Shown in pieces: positions 35,101-43,353 of a stretch of 64,000 nt of DNA (positions are counted from its first letter, which is position 1; every line of letters begins with the position of its first letter). The notes below the pieces were generated by a model, which made no database searches, was not told where the DNA came from, and saw nothing but the letters and a program-made list of their open reading frames with translations. A program made the position numbers and the translations under genes. Source of the DNA: Streptomyces seoulensis (GTDB taxonomy: Bacteria > Actinomycetota > Actinomycetes > Streptomycetales > Streptomycetaceae); NCBI GenBank assembly GCA_013364255.1, contig CP054936.1:1828853-1892852 (forward strand). Direction: 5' to 3'.

Positions 35101-37154
35101 CCGCCGCCGCTCTGGTCGTCCTGACCGGACAGGGTTCCAAGACGATCGCCGAGCAGCAGCAAGCGGTCGCCGACGCCCACGCGAAGAACGCCGCCGCAGA
35201 GGCCCAGGCCGCCAAGAACATCGCGGACCAGGCCAAGGGCGACGCCAAGGAGGCCTACACGCACGCGGCCAATGCCGCCAAGTACGCCGCCGACGCCCGC
35301 ACCTACTCCAAGGAGGCGCTCGGCTACGCGGCCGATGCCGCCAAGGCCGCGTCCGCGGCGGCGGCGTCACTGACCCGCACCATCGGCTACGACAACCAGG
35401 CCGCCGCCGACGCCGCGGCGGCCGACGAGGCGGCCGGCAACGCCGAGGGCTACGCCAAGCAGGCCCGCGACTCCGCCGACGCCGCCGAACTCGACGCGGC
35501 GGCGGCCCGCTCGGCGGCCGCCCAGGCCGAGCAGGACGCCAAGGACGCCCGCGCGGCGGCCGACCGCGCCGACACTGCCGCGACCGAGGCCGAACAGGCG
35601 GCCAAGGACGCGGCCAAGTACGCCGAGGAGGCGCAGGCGGCGGCCGACCGCGCCGAGAAGGCGGCGAAGGCCCAGCAGATCGGCACCGGCACCGTCCCCG
35701 ACGGCAACGGCGGCTCGATCGGCAACGTGTTCTACGTCGTCGACCACATCGAGAAGGTCGGTGACCCGCAGGTCGTCAGCAAGACGGACGGCTGCGACGG
35801 CATCATCGACAAGCTGTTCTACCGGGGCGACTGCACGATCACCTCGAAGATCCGGTACGTGGCCGTTCTCGACCTGTATCTGTGCAGCGCGCAGGACCTG
35901 GACCCGCAGAAGTACTCCTGCCCGGCCGAGGCCACGGACTACATCGGCCAGATCCGGACCAAGGAACTGTCCCAGACGGTCACGCACACCATCACGATGG
36001 AGGAGTACCAGAGCAACATCGACCCGGTCGACATCCTCTTCGGCAGCTGGATCAAGTGCGCCCAGAAGCTCACCCCCGGCGGGCAGAGCGGAAGCTGGGG
36101 CGGCTGCGCGTGGGCGGCCGTGGACGTGGCCTCGATGTTCGCGGGCAAGGCCGTCCGGCCCATCGCGGACGCGCTGCGCGCCGTGGACGCCGCCTTCGTC
36201 ACCGGCGTCGGCGTCCGGGACGCCCTCCAGGCGCTCAAGGCCATCGACGGCATCGACGCGGTGACGGTCGCCGCGATCGAGCGCGAGGTGTCGATCTACG
36301 AGGAGCTGGTGACCGCCTGCAAGGTCAACAGTTTCCCCGGCGCCACCCAGGTGGTCCTGGCCGACGGCGGCCGCAAGGCGCTGCGCGACGTGCACGCCGG
36401 CGACCTGCTGCTGGCCACCGACCCGGCGACCGGACGTACTCGCGGCGAGCCCGTCACCCGTACCTTCCGGCACAGCGCCCAGGACCTGATGAAGGTGACG
36501 CTGGCCGACGGCGGCCGGCTCACCAGCACCCCCGGGCACCGGTTCTTCGTGGCCGGCCGCGGCTGGACCCTGGCCTCCGCCCTGCGCCCGGGAGACGTCC
36601 TGCGTACCCCGGGCGGCGCCCGCACCGTGTCCGCGGTGGCCGAACGGCACGAGACGACGCCGCGGACGGTGTACGACCTGACCGTCTCCGGTCTGCACAC
36701 CTTCTACGCCGTGGCGGGCGACAGCCCGGTCCTGGTCCACAACTGCGACGACCTCGTCGCTGACGCGCAGAAGTTCTCCGGGCAGGCCCACACGCTCGAC
36801 GAGCACACGGCCGGGATCGTCAGCCCGCAGCGGGCCGAGGAGCTGGCCGAGGCGAAGACACTCAGACTCGGCAGGCCCACGCCCAACAGCCTGTTCGTCG
36901 ACCAGCAGACCGCCCAGCAGGTCGTGGACTACGCGCTGGCCAACAACGCGAACCGGATCAAGAACTGGCTCCAGAAGACGAGGGACCCGCAGCTGGACTG
37001 GAACGGCTACTTCGGGGCGAAGAACTCGCTCGGCAAGGTCTACTATGCGGACGGGAGGGCCGCGACGGAAGCGGGCAACGGTTTCTACATCAAGCTCGTG
37101 CGCGCCAAGGGGCACAAGGCCGGTTTCTACGTCCAGACGTGCTACCCGAAGTGA
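32187..37154 (+). CDS. Secreted polymorphic toxin with HINT domain and CdiA RNase A-like C-terminus
   Basis: The protein is about 1655 aa from a TTG after GAAAGGG. Residues 15-50 are a signal peptide or anchor (RRSGRAGG then LTAALTTAVTSLTALALFTG). An uncharacterised domain runs to about 375. A ricin-B lectin domain (about 378-510; GKCLDVAGG, KCLDVAGSS, GKCLHLP repeats) follows. Residues 530-1165 are an Ala/Asp/Lys/Glu-rich coiled coil. A linker leads to a pretoxin HINT domain (about 1377-1519; VNSFPGATQVVLADG, STPGHRFFV, VLVHNC). The final 135 residues (HTLDEHTAGIV, NSLFVDQQTAQQVVDYALAN, GFYVQTCYPK) match the CdiA-CT RNase A-like fold, a ribonuclease. HINT probably releases the tip. The next gene encodes a CdiI-like immunity protein. 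Confidence 0.87.
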   Translation: MHPRPWFRMPGSRRSGRAGGLTAALTTAVTSLTALALFTGLAVQPQLAAELAGAHSSDRPDDWFETTGDEQLRFDQCLMTDALRLGGTGMYSFAQNALNQTPEKLRELATLDGAYNGPLHDAYNRDKAATTANWERLYAREAAWEKPLNGLPDPGGFTHTGFHWVRGGEEGGDFYDQTGLGKWASPDWSDKFTFYDPTPEADAKTLKAVDDLGTPLYGQDPDPSLPSDQWNRALNERDAFKWLHGFATEDAGADNARLFLASGGWPRTAPEPGSTEYRMAVEDLKTRFATCAWRDPIDPNKTLRQAEDVAAQEWQQEISSQATQRNQILNANRDATAALTKGAETMAEMLGQSWIADHLTRWQDYWSAGGFGWIGDGQLEIQVPGASGKCLDVAGGAKTNGTPVQVYTCNSGAAQKWQLWGSENGGYRLMNPNASMKCLDVAGSSGAEGAKIQIRDCASTKTQFWAFDVRNPGALRNTVTGKCLHLPTFDNSKDAVQSTCNGSSAQKFRVVPKTHTGDGTLSYPTKANFDQAKAGVTAAQTAAKSQLAILKTQLATAQKAATTSDTALQAAYGVADAGGAPRGRGLLVGQQKDQVTKGAAAALQALEKAGETAEAATRASAGDSQTIAQRALAQAAQSKAEFRKKAAEAAELQAKAAADAAKIHRDNAKKDKETAEAKLAVAVQAEADAKAAAADAHAKRLAAEAEEKTAKAEKENAAAKRAEAADHRKNAESEATKAKDAKARAEAAEKTAGDRRDDAVKAKDHAAAMRDDALDAEQKAQAARAKAAAKQSYADSLDSGSAADAARAAANDADKAADDAEAAATRARSEADAATKAAADADAAATRAEAAAKRARSDADAAQADKLKADAAVRTATSAVADAIQASKDASAEARAAVKLADEAEAHAKDAKTQADAANKEAVTAVAAAAKAAGFAHVTAQAAVDAGKAAEQVADPANDAVQLGSPYVDTDSAAALVVLTGQGSKTIAEQQQAVADAHAKNAAAEAQAAKNIADQAKGDAKEAYTHAANAAKYAADARTYSKEALGYAADAAKAASAAAASLTRTIGYDNQAAADAAAADEAAGNAEGYAKQARDSADAAELDAAAARSAAAQAEQDAKDARAAADRADTAATEAEQAAKDAAKYAEEAQAAADRAEKAAKAQQIGTGTVPDGNGGSIGNVFYVVDHIEKVGDPQVVSKTDGCDGIIDKLFYRGDCTITSKIRYVAVLDLYLCSAQDLDPQKYSCPAEATDYIGQIRTKELSQTVTHTITMEEYQSNIDPVDILFGSWIKCAQKLTPGGQSGSWGGCAWAAVDVASMFAGKAVRPIADALRAVDAAFVTGVGVRDALQALKAIDGIDAVTVAAIEREVSIYEELVTACKVNSFPGATQVVLADGGRKALRDVHAGDLLLATDPATGRTRGEPVTRTFRHSAQDLMKVTLADGGRLTSTPGHRFFVAGRGWTLASALRPGDVLRTPGGARTVSAVAERHETTPRTVYDLTVSGLHTFYAVAGDSPVLVHNCDDLVADAQKFSGQAHTLDEHTAGIVSPQRAEELAEAKTLRLGRPTPNSLFVDQQTAQQVVDYALANNANRIKNWLQKTRDPQLDWNGYFGAKNSLGKVYYADGRAATEAGNGFYIKLVRAKGHKAGFYVQTCYPK

Positions 37155-37168
37155 GGAGGCGAGTGGTG

Positions 37169-37774
37169 ATGCCACGCTTCACGCCGTTCGACTTCGGTGT
37201 GACGACAGTCATGGGCCTTTTCCATCAGGACTGGATCTACGACGGGGACACGGCTGCCGACGTCGTCGCCAAGTACCTCGCCCAGTCGCAGGACGAGCAG
37301 GCCCTGGCCGTACGCCGTGACGCACGGCTCCTCGCCGTCCTCTCCTCCGCGACGCTGGAGGTGCTGTGGGAGGCCGGGTCCCAGTACATGCCGGCCTTCC
37401 ACCTTGTGGGCGGCGGAGCGGAGTGGACGCGCACGGTCGCCGGTCTGTGTGATGCCCGGCTGTCGGCCGGCGCCGAGGTGCACGCGCTCACGGGGGCGGA
37501 CGCCGAGGAAGGCGCCGCCTGCCTCGACGCGGTCGTCGCCGAGATCGAGGCGGTACGGCTCCTCCCGGCCGAGGTGCGCTCCGCACTCACCGAGTGCGCG
37601 CGCCGCTGCAGCCCGGACCTGGCGTTCCGGGTGCTGCTGAGTGCCATGAGGTTCGCCAGTTCCGAGGTCTCGCTGACCCCGGCGCAGTACGCGAGGATGG
37701 AGGCCATCGGTTCGGCCCTGCAGTACGGCGAGTTCGTCGTCGACACGGTCGAGTACCTGGTCGAGGAAGCCTGA
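37169..37774 (+). CDS. Probable immunity protein (CdiI-like)
   Basis: The protein is 201 aa from an ATG after GAGGAGG, 14 bp after the toxin stop. It begins MPRFTPFDFGVTTVMGLFHQ, then DWIYDGDTAADVVAKYLAQS, a pattern (MGLFHQDW near the start) shared by contact-dependent growth inhibition immunity proteins. The rest is helical and acidic, as expected for a protein that blocks a basic RNase. It has no signal peptide, so it would protect the cytosol. Position and composition support the call; binding is inference. Confidence 0.75.
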   Translation: MPRFTPFDFGVTTVMGLFHQDWIYDGDTAADVVAKYLAQSQDEQALAVRRDARLLAVLSSATLEVLWEAGSQYMPAFHLVGGGAEWTRTVAGLCDARLSAGAEVHALTGADAEEGAACLDAVVAEIEAVRLLPAEVRSALTECARRCSPDLAFRVLLSAMRFASSEVSLTPAQYARMEAIGSALQYGEFVVDTVEYLVEEA

Positions 37775-37785
37775 CGCGGAAAACC

Positions 37786-37822
37786 CCGGGGGCGGACGGA
37801 GCACGACTCCGGCCGCCCCCGG
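37786..37822 (+). terminator. Terminator after the toxin-immunity operon
   Basis: A perfect 10-bp stem CCGGGGGCGG / CCGCCCCCGG with further internal pairing (GGAG ... CTCC) begins 11 bp after the immunity stop. No T tract is present, as usual in streptomycetes. Confidence 0.7.
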
Positions 37823-37975
37823 CGGCATGTCCGGCGCGCGGTCCGGCTCCCCGTGGCGGAGCACGACCACGGCCGCGGCCTCCTCACCCGGCTCGGTGTG
37901 CGGGACACCCAGCACCGCGGCCATGCCTCCGGCCGGGTGCTCGTGGAGCACTTCCTCTGACGTACGGTCGCACTT
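37795..37975 (-). pseudogene. AMP-dependent synthetase C-terminal fragment
   Basis: On the minus strand the frame reads SEEVLHEHPAGGMAAVLGVP, then HTEPGEEAAAVVVLRHGE, which is the C-terminal subdomain of acyl-CoA synthetases (EEVLxxHPAVxEAAVVGVP). Nothing else of the enzyme is present on either side. It is a short fossil, and the terminator above overlaps its end. Confidence 0.6.
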
Positions 37976-38066
37976 ATGCCGCGCACCCTGGAGTCCCGGT
38001 TGGTGGCCCCGTGGAAGACCGTGACCGGGGGCCTGGGCGGAGCGCGGAGGCTTCAGGGAAGCGAAC

Positions 38067-38537
38067 TCAGCTGTCGCGGGTGAAGGTGATGAGGTCGCAG
38101 TTGTCGGGGTCGCCGACGAATGCGTAGAGACGTGGACTCTCTCGGCTGCCGCTGACCATGAGACCGTCCCCGTAGTACCTGCCTCGGACATCGCTGTCCC
38201 AGTAGCCGCTGATCTTGTGAAAGCTGAAGGAGACAGGCCAGTCCGCGTCGTTGGCGACGGTCAGTTCCCAGGTTCCGCTTCCGGTCCTGCTCCGCGGGTC
38301 GACGGTGGCGCCCTCCAGGTCTGTGGGCCACCCGACCGTCGTGAACGTCCCGTCACTCTTGAGGATCAAGCGTCCGGCAGAGTTCCGGTAGGCGCCGACC
38401 ATGTCCCGCGTGCCGAGTCCTTGCGGCCGTTCACCCGCCCCCGGACATGAGGAATTCGGGCTGCCGTAGCAGCCGGTCGTACTCGCTGACGTCACCAGGA
38501 TCAGCGCGCATGCCAGGCCGGACAACCGTCGGTTCAC
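38067..38537 (-). CDS. Hypothetical lipoprotein
   Basis: The protein is 156 aa. The signal sequence MNRRLSGLACALILVTSAST ends in a lipobox TTGC, so Cys23 would be lipidated and the protein anchored outside the membrane. The mature part is beta-rich (SAGRLILKSDGTFTTVGWPT, then GSGTWELTVANDADWPVSFS), resembling small calycin-like proteins. Many such lipoproteins in streptomycetes lie beside toxin-immunity loci. No function is assigned. Confidence 0.78.
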   Translation of the reverse strand: MNRRLSGLACALILVTSASTTGCYGSPNSSCPGAGERPQGLGTRDMVGAYRNSAGRLILKSDGTFTTVGWPTDLEGATVDPRSRTGSGTWELTVANDADWPVSFSFHKISGYWDSDVRGRYYGDGLMVSGSRESPRLYAFVGDPDNCDLITFTRDS

Positions 38538-38661
38538 AACTCACCCCCAGGACAGTTCAGTTGTTTCAGTGTCCCAGTGAGCCGCTCAAGCCGTGTGTGC
38601 GGTATCCGTCGCCGACTGCTTCCAGAAGGCCCAGGCTTGGTCCTCCGGTGCCCGGCGCATT

Positions 38662-38699
38662 GAGCGGCCCCGCCGGGACACCGTCCGGCGGGGCCGCTC
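38662..38699. terminator. Terminator between lipoprotein and MMPL genes
   Basis: A perfect 15-bp stem (GAGCGGCCCCGCCGG / CCGGCGGGGCCGCTC) with an 8-nt loop lies just past the MMPL stop. It would terminate the MMPL transcript (minus strand). Confidence 0.8.
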
Positions 38700-38711
38700 G
38701 TCGTGCTGCCG

Positions 38712-40889
38712 TTAGTTGCTGCGGCCCGCGGGATCGTGGGCGACGTCGTCGTGGCTCTCGCTCTCGTGGGCCGGGAGCGCGGCGGCGGAGCCGGTTCCGG
38801 CTGCCCGGTCACCGTGCCCCGGCCACCAGGCCGCGTGCCCGATGAGTGCGGTGAGGCTGGGCGTGAAGAACATCGACATCACGAAGGCGGCGACCGCGAT
38901 GCCGAAGGAGACGGCGAAACCCATCTCCGTGAGCAGCGAGTTGCCCGCCAGCATCATCGTGGCGAAGGTGGCCGCCAGGATGAAGCCGGCCGCGGCGACG
39001 GTCGGCCCGGCGTGCCGGAGTGCCATGCCGGCGGCCTCGCGCGGCTCGCGGCCCTCGCGGGCCTCCTCGCGCAACCGGGCGATCATGAGGATGTTGTAGT
39101 CCGTGCCGATGGCGACCACGAAGAGATACATGATCACCGGCAGCATGAACATCAGGCCCGAATGCCCCTGGCCGTTCTGGAAGATCCAGACGGTGGCACC
39201 GAGGGTGGAGCCGAAGCCCAGGCCCACGGAGGCCATCAGGTACCAGGGCGCGACGACACTGCGCAGCAGCAGTCCCAAAATGATCATGATGAGGATCGCT
39301 GCGACGGGGAAGACGGTGCGGTAGTCGTGGTTGACCGCGGCGTCGATGTCCTTGTAGATCGAGGACATGCCGCCGACCAGGGCCTCGGTGCCGTCGGGGG
39401 CGTCGGCGTGCGCGACGTCGCGCACCCGGCCCACAGCGTCGATGGCCTTGTCCGTCGACGCCTCGTACTTCAGCGTGACCGTGAAGTCCGCAGTGGTGCC
39501 CGTCTTGTTGACCTGGTTCATCCGGGCGTCCGCGACGCCGTCCACGGCGCCGAGCTTGCGGGCGTAGGAGTCGAACGCGCTCCGGTCCAGCGGCTTGCCG
39601 TCGGCGCTGGAGAGGTAGACGTCGGTGGGAGCGGCCGCGCCCGCCGAGTACGCCTTCTGCATCTGGTCCTGGGCGACCATGGACTCCTTGGTCTTGGGCA
39701 TGGAGCCGGACGCCAGGTCGAAGGTGGCGTGGAAGTTCAGAATGCCCAGCGACAGCACGACCAGGACGAGTCCGGACAGTCCGGCGGTCAGCGCCGGGCG
39801 GCGCTGCACGCCGCGGCCCAGGGCGGCGAAGCGGGCGTTCTCCGGTTCCCGCTGCCAGGACTTGGACGGCCAGAAGACCTTCGGCCCGATGAGCGAGACC
39901 ACGGCCGGGATCAGGGTCAGGCCCGCGATCAGCGTGGCGGCCACCGCGATGGCGAGCGCCGGTCCCATCTGCTTGAGGAAGCCGAGCGTGGACAGCACCA
40001 GTGCGAGGAAGGCGATGATGACCGCCCCGGCGGCCGAGGCGATGGCCTCACCGACCCGGTCGACCGCGTTGATCATGGCCAGCTTGGGTTCGTCGCCGGC
40101 GCGCAGGCGTTCGCGGTAGCGGAACATCAGGAACAGGAAGTAGTCCGTGCCGACGCCGAAGAGCACGACGATCAGGATCGACGAGATCGAGCTGTTGGCC
40201 TGGAGGCCGAACAGCTTGGTGGCGTAGGCGATCAGCCCGTTGGCGACGGCCGACACCAGGCCGATGAGGATCAGCGGCAGGATGGCGAGGATCGGCGCCC
40301 GGAAGATGATCAGCAGCGTCACCAGGATGATGACGAAGGTGCCGATGCCGATCAGTGCCTGTCCGCGTTTGGACGAGTCCTGCTGGTCGAGTGCCTGGGC
40401 CGCGGAGCCGCCCAGTTTGACCTCCAGGTGTGTGCCCTTGGCGAGTTGCTTGACGTCGTCGCGCAACACCTGTGCCGCGTCGGCCTGTTCGGGCTGACCG
40501 GCTTTCTTGCTGTCCATCTGTACCAGGGTCAGGTCGTACCTGCCGTCCTTGGACGGCTGGCCGGGGACGACCTTCTGCACCTGGTCGATGTGCTTCTTGC
40601 CCAGTTCGGTGGTGATCCGGGCGACGTCCTTCTTGTCGGCGTCGGTCAGCCGGCCGCCGTCGGTGCGCTGGTACAGCGCGATCGCGGACGGCGTGAAGGC
40701 GCTGGGGAACGCCTTCTGCTGCAGGTCCGCCGCCTTGATGGACTCGTAACTCTTCGGCAGGAAGCTGCTCTCGTCACTGTTCGAGGGCAGGCCGGGAGCG
40801 GTGGCGACGATCGCCACCGCGGCGATGAGCCAGGCCACGATCGTCCAGACCGGATGTCGGACGACGGCGTTGCCTATGGTTCGGAACAT
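38712..40889 (-). CDS. MMPL-family RND transporter
   Basis: The protein is 725 aa from the ATG of MFRTIGNAVVRHPVWTIVAW after a strong AGGAGGA site. It has two MMPL halves. Each has one helix, an exterior porter loop and five further helices. The proton-relay type segments GVGTDYFLFLMFRYRE and AIGTDYNILMIARLREE carry the conserved Asp-Tyr pair. The C-terminal tail is His/Ser/Asp rich. The family exports lipids, siderophores or polyketides. No biosynthetic genes are adjacent, so the substrate is open. Confidence 0.92.
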   Translation of the reverse strand: MFRTIGNAVVRHPVWTIVAWLIAAVAIVATAPGLPSNSDESSFLPKSYESIKAADLQQKAFPSAFTPSAIALYQRTDGGRLTDADKKDVARITTELGKKHIDQVQKVVPGQPSKDGRYDLTLVQMDSKKAGQPEQADAAQVLRDDVKQLAKGTHLEVKLGGSAAQALDQQDSSKRGQALIGIGTFVIILVTLLIIFRAPILAILPLILIGLVSAVANGLIAYATKLFGLQANSSISSILIVVLFGVGTDYFLFLMFRYRERLRAGDEPKLAMINAVDRVGEAIASAAGAVIIAFLALVLSTLGFLKQMGPALAIAVAATLIAGLTLIPAVVSLIGPKVFWPSKSWQREPENARFAALGRGVQRRPALTAGLSGLVLVVLSLGILNFHATFDLASGSMPKTKESMVAQDQMQKAYSAGAAAPTDVYLSSADGKPLDRSAFDSYARKLGAVDGVADARMNQVNKTGTTADFTVTLKYEASTDKAIDAVGRVRDVAHADAPDGTEALVGGMSSIYKDIDAAVNHDYRTVFPVAAILIMIILGLLLRSVVAPWYLMASVGLGFGSTLGATVWIFQNGQGHSGLMFMLPVIMYLFVVAIGTDYNILMIARLREEAREGREPREAAGMALRHAGPTVAAAGFILAATFATMMLAGNSLLTEMGFAVSFGIAVAAFVMSMFFTPSLTALIGHAAWWPGHGDRAAGTGSAAALPAHESESHDDVAHDPAGRSN

Positions 40890-41158
40890 GCGGGGGGTCC
40901 TCCTGGACAGGAAGATCACCGCAGCCCGGGGAGCGGACCCCGGCATCGGCGACCCCGGCCGACGCGCGTCCAACGCACCGGCCGAATGGTTGTCTTAGGG
41001 TCACATGGTAGTGACCGCGCGACTGGATCATTCCAGCAGGCGCGCCCTGGCACGACCGGATATCAAGTGCTCGCCGCCGGCGGTCCGGACTGAGTGCCGG
41101 ACACGACCGCGGTCGCGGCGGCAGGGGACTGTCGGTGGCTGGTGAAAGGATCACCGGC

Positions 41159-42235
41159 ATGGGTTTCGTACGCACTACTCCGCCGCGGCCCGTCGAGGTG
41201 GCCGCGGTCTTTCCCGAGCTGGTTCCGTCGGCGCGACCCGCCATCCGGCTGCATCCGCGTCCGGGGTCGCCGTCGATCAGGGACAGCTCGGTCGGCGGGC
41301 CGTTGCTGTGGCCGGCGCAGGAGCCGTGGCCGCACTGCGAGGACGCGCACCTGCATGTGGACACTGGTTTTCGCCAGTCACCGACCGAAGTACGGCTCCA
41401 GAGACGCCTGCAGTCCCGGTGGCGTCCCGACGACCGGCCTCCCACGTTCACGCCTGAGGAGGAAGCGCTCAAGGAGCGCAATGCCGCCTGGCTCGCCGAA
41501 CGGTTCGACGCCGGCCCTCCATGGCCCTCCGAATGCCCGGTTCCGATGGTGCCCGTGGCGCAGCTGTTCCTGCGGGACATACCCCTGTTGCGGCCGCCCG
41601 GGCAGGCCGATCTGCTGCAGATTCTCTGGTGCCCGTACGAGCACGAACCGGACAACAAGCCGGCGACCGCGCTGTTCTGGCGGGCCGCCGCGGACGTCGT
41701 CGACGTCCTCGCCGCCCCGCCGGAGCCGTACGAGGCGGACTGGCCGGGGTATGTGCCAGAGCCGTGCGTGCTGGCGCCGGAGGCGATCACCGAGTACCCC
41801 AACAGCCTGGATCTGAGCCCGGAGCTGGCGGAGACGCTGGCGGACTGGAGCAGGTGGCAGGCGGCCGGCGCCGGTGTGGACGGCTCCTACGCGGAGTCTC
41901 CGTGCGACTTCTACTCCATTCATCTGGGCAACGCGCCCGGCTGGAAGGTCGGCGGCTGGCCCCCTTGGGGCCGTACCGACCCGAATCCTCGGTACTGCGC
42001 TGTGTGCCAGGTGCAGATGGTGCCGCTGCTGACGGTCGCTTCCTGGGAATGGGACGGCGGCGAAGGGCACAGCTGGGCGCCGGAGGAGGACCAGGCCGCC
42101 GCTCTGGCCGGCTCCCACTACGCGGGCCAGGATCCCTCGCAGCCGACGAAGGTGGAAGTGGGCAGCGCGGACAACCTGCAGATCTACGTCTGCCCGACGT
42201 CCCCCGAACATCCGCACACCGACCTCGTCCAATGA
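41159..42235 (+). CDS. DUF1963/YwqG-like protein
   Basis: The protein is 358 aa from the ATG of MGFVRTTPPRPVEVAAVFPE after GAAAGGA. The pattern is that of DUF1963-like cytosolic proteins: GGPLLWPAQEPWPHC near the start, VPVAQLFLRDIPLLRPPGQA and LLQILWCPYEHEP in the middle, GWKVGGWPPWG and CAVCQVQMVPLLTVASWEWD later, and IYVCPTSPEHP at the end. The CxxC and CPTS may bind metal. The role is unknown. Confidence 0.75.
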   Translation: MGFVRTTPPRPVEVAAVFPELVPSARPAIRLHPRPGSPSIRDSSVGGPLLWPAQEPWPHCEDAHLHVDTGFRQSPTEVRLQRRLQSRWRPDDRPPTFTPEEEALKERNAAWLAERFDAGPPWPSECPVPMVPVAQLFLRDIPLLRPPGQADLLQILWCPYEHEPDNKPATALFWRAAADVVDVLAAPPEPYEADWPGYVPEPCVLAPEAITEYPNSLDLSPELAETLADWSRWQAAGAGVDGSYAESPCDFYSIHLGNAPGWKVGGWPPWGRTDPNPRYCAVCQVQMVPLLTVASWEWDGGEGHSWAPEEDQAAALAGSHYAGQDPSQPTKVEVGSADNLQIYVCPTSPEHPHTDLVQ

Positions 42236-42293
42236 ACGGCCGCCCCTGTCGCGCACCCTCCCGTGACCGGGGTGGCGGCGATGCGGGAGCCGG

Positions 42294-43253
42294 TCAGCGG
42301 GGCCACTTCCAGGACATGCCGTGCACGCCGGGTGGACACTTGTGGAGCAGCATGTGCGAGGTGTGCGACACGTCCAGGGCGACACGGCGCTCGTAGCGCG
42401 CGGGTGTGTCGATCTGCTCCTTGAAGTAGCGGTGGCAGCTGGTCGGCAGCGCGTCGGGGTGGAAGCAGATGTGCAGCAGGTACTCGTGCGGGCTGGTGCG
42501 TACGCGCCGCTCGTAGTGCGGGCATTCCGCCGGTTCGGGGCCGTAGCGAAGTGTGTAGGCGATCAGCGCGCTCTCGTCGCGGGCCAGGGGCCTGCCGAAA
42601 TGGATCTCCGCGACGACGGTCCGCAGATCCGGCAGCCGGCGTACGGGGCCGAGCCGACCGTAGTGAACGGTGAGGGTCGCGGTCTGCGCGGCGATCTCGT
42701 CGTGTACGACGGTGATGTGGCGCGCCCCGTCCTGTGTCGCCCGTATCACCTGCTTCACGGCGACGGCTCGGCAGCGGCGGCGCGCGTCGATCCGCACCGT
42801 CTCGTGGATGGACAACGAGACGAAGTCGTTGTTGAACTGGGCGAATTCGGCGCCCAGGGCGCGTTCGACGTGGGACCGCTCTCCGTACACCTGGCGCGAG
42901 GCGTCCAGTCCAGGGGCCTCGCTGGTGGTTCGGCCGCGGGGGCGACTCGGTCCGATGAGGGATCTCAGGGTGCCCGCCGGCAGATCGAGGATGGTTTCGA
43001 GGGCGTCCACGGCGCGCAGGGAACGCGCCTGTTCGGGCTGGCTGCGCCCGCGTTGCCAGTAGCTGAGGGTGGCGAGGCTGACGTTGATTCCTTGGGCGGC
43101 CAGTCGTTCGCGGACCCGGTCCAGGGAGAGTCCTCGCTGCTGGACGCAGTCGCGGAACACCGCCGCGAACGGGCCGGCGGTGTCCGCGGCGGTCTCCCGC
43201 CCGGCAGCGGCGGGGACCCCTTCGGTGGGTCCGACCGGGTCCGGCCTTCTCAT
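42294..43253 (-). CDS. XRE-type HTH protein
   Basis: The protein is 319 aa. The N-terminal HTH is VFRDCVQQRGLSLDRVRERL, then NVSLATLSYWQRGRSQPEQA, a Cro/C1-like fold with a tryptophan typical of streptomycete members. The remaining 220 residues form a beta-rich domain (FVSLSIHETVRIDARRRCRA, then EIHFGRPLARDESALIAYTL) shared by a group of actinobacterial regulators of unknown ligand. It stands between a DUF1963-like gene and a secreted protease. Targets are unknown. Confidence 0.82.
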   Translation of the reverse strand: MRRPDPVGPTEGVPAAAGRETAADTAGPFAAVFRDCVQQRGLSLDRVRERLAAQGINVSLATLSYWQRGRSQPEQARSLRAVDALETILDLPAGTLRSLIGPSRPRGRTTSEAPGLDASRQVYGERSHVERALGAEFAQFNNDFVSLSIHETVRIDARRRCRAVAVKQVIRATQDGARHITVVHDEIAAQTATLTVHYGRLGPVRRLPDLRTVVAEIHFGRPLARDESALIAYTLRYGPEPAECPHYERRVRTSPHEYLLHICFHPDALPTSCHRYFKEQIDTPARYERRVALDVSHTSHMLLHKCPPGVHGMSWKWPR

Positions 43254-43304
43254 GGGGCCTCCGCATCGCTGGTGCGCGTCGTGTGGTGCGGGATCATACG
43301 CGCG

Positions 43305-43333
43305 GGGCGGGCCCGCCGTGAGCGGACCCGCCC
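43305..43333 (-). terminator. Terminator after the S1 protease gene
   Basis: The stem GGGCGGGCCCGC / GCGGACCCGCCC has one mismatch and a 5-nt loop, and lies 21 bp past the protease stop. Confidence 0.6.
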
Positions 43334-43353
43334 TCTGCCTTGCGACCCGGTGG

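Noticed and set aside
32220..35264. A 1014-codon open frame on the minus strand
   Set aside because: It is antisense to the Ala-rich coiled coil of the toxin gene. Its Gly/Leu/Arg/Val composition is the expected complement of Ala/Asp/Lys codons, and it has no homology.
37142..38191. A long minus-strand frame across the immunity gene
   Set aside because: Only about 50 codons (the acyl-CoA synthetase fragment) look real. The rest is antisense to the immunity gene.
38703..41093. A 796-codon plus-strand open frame
   Set aside because: It is antisense to the MMPL transporter gene, which has clear helices and motifs. The plus frame is Asp/Gly/His-rich without domains.
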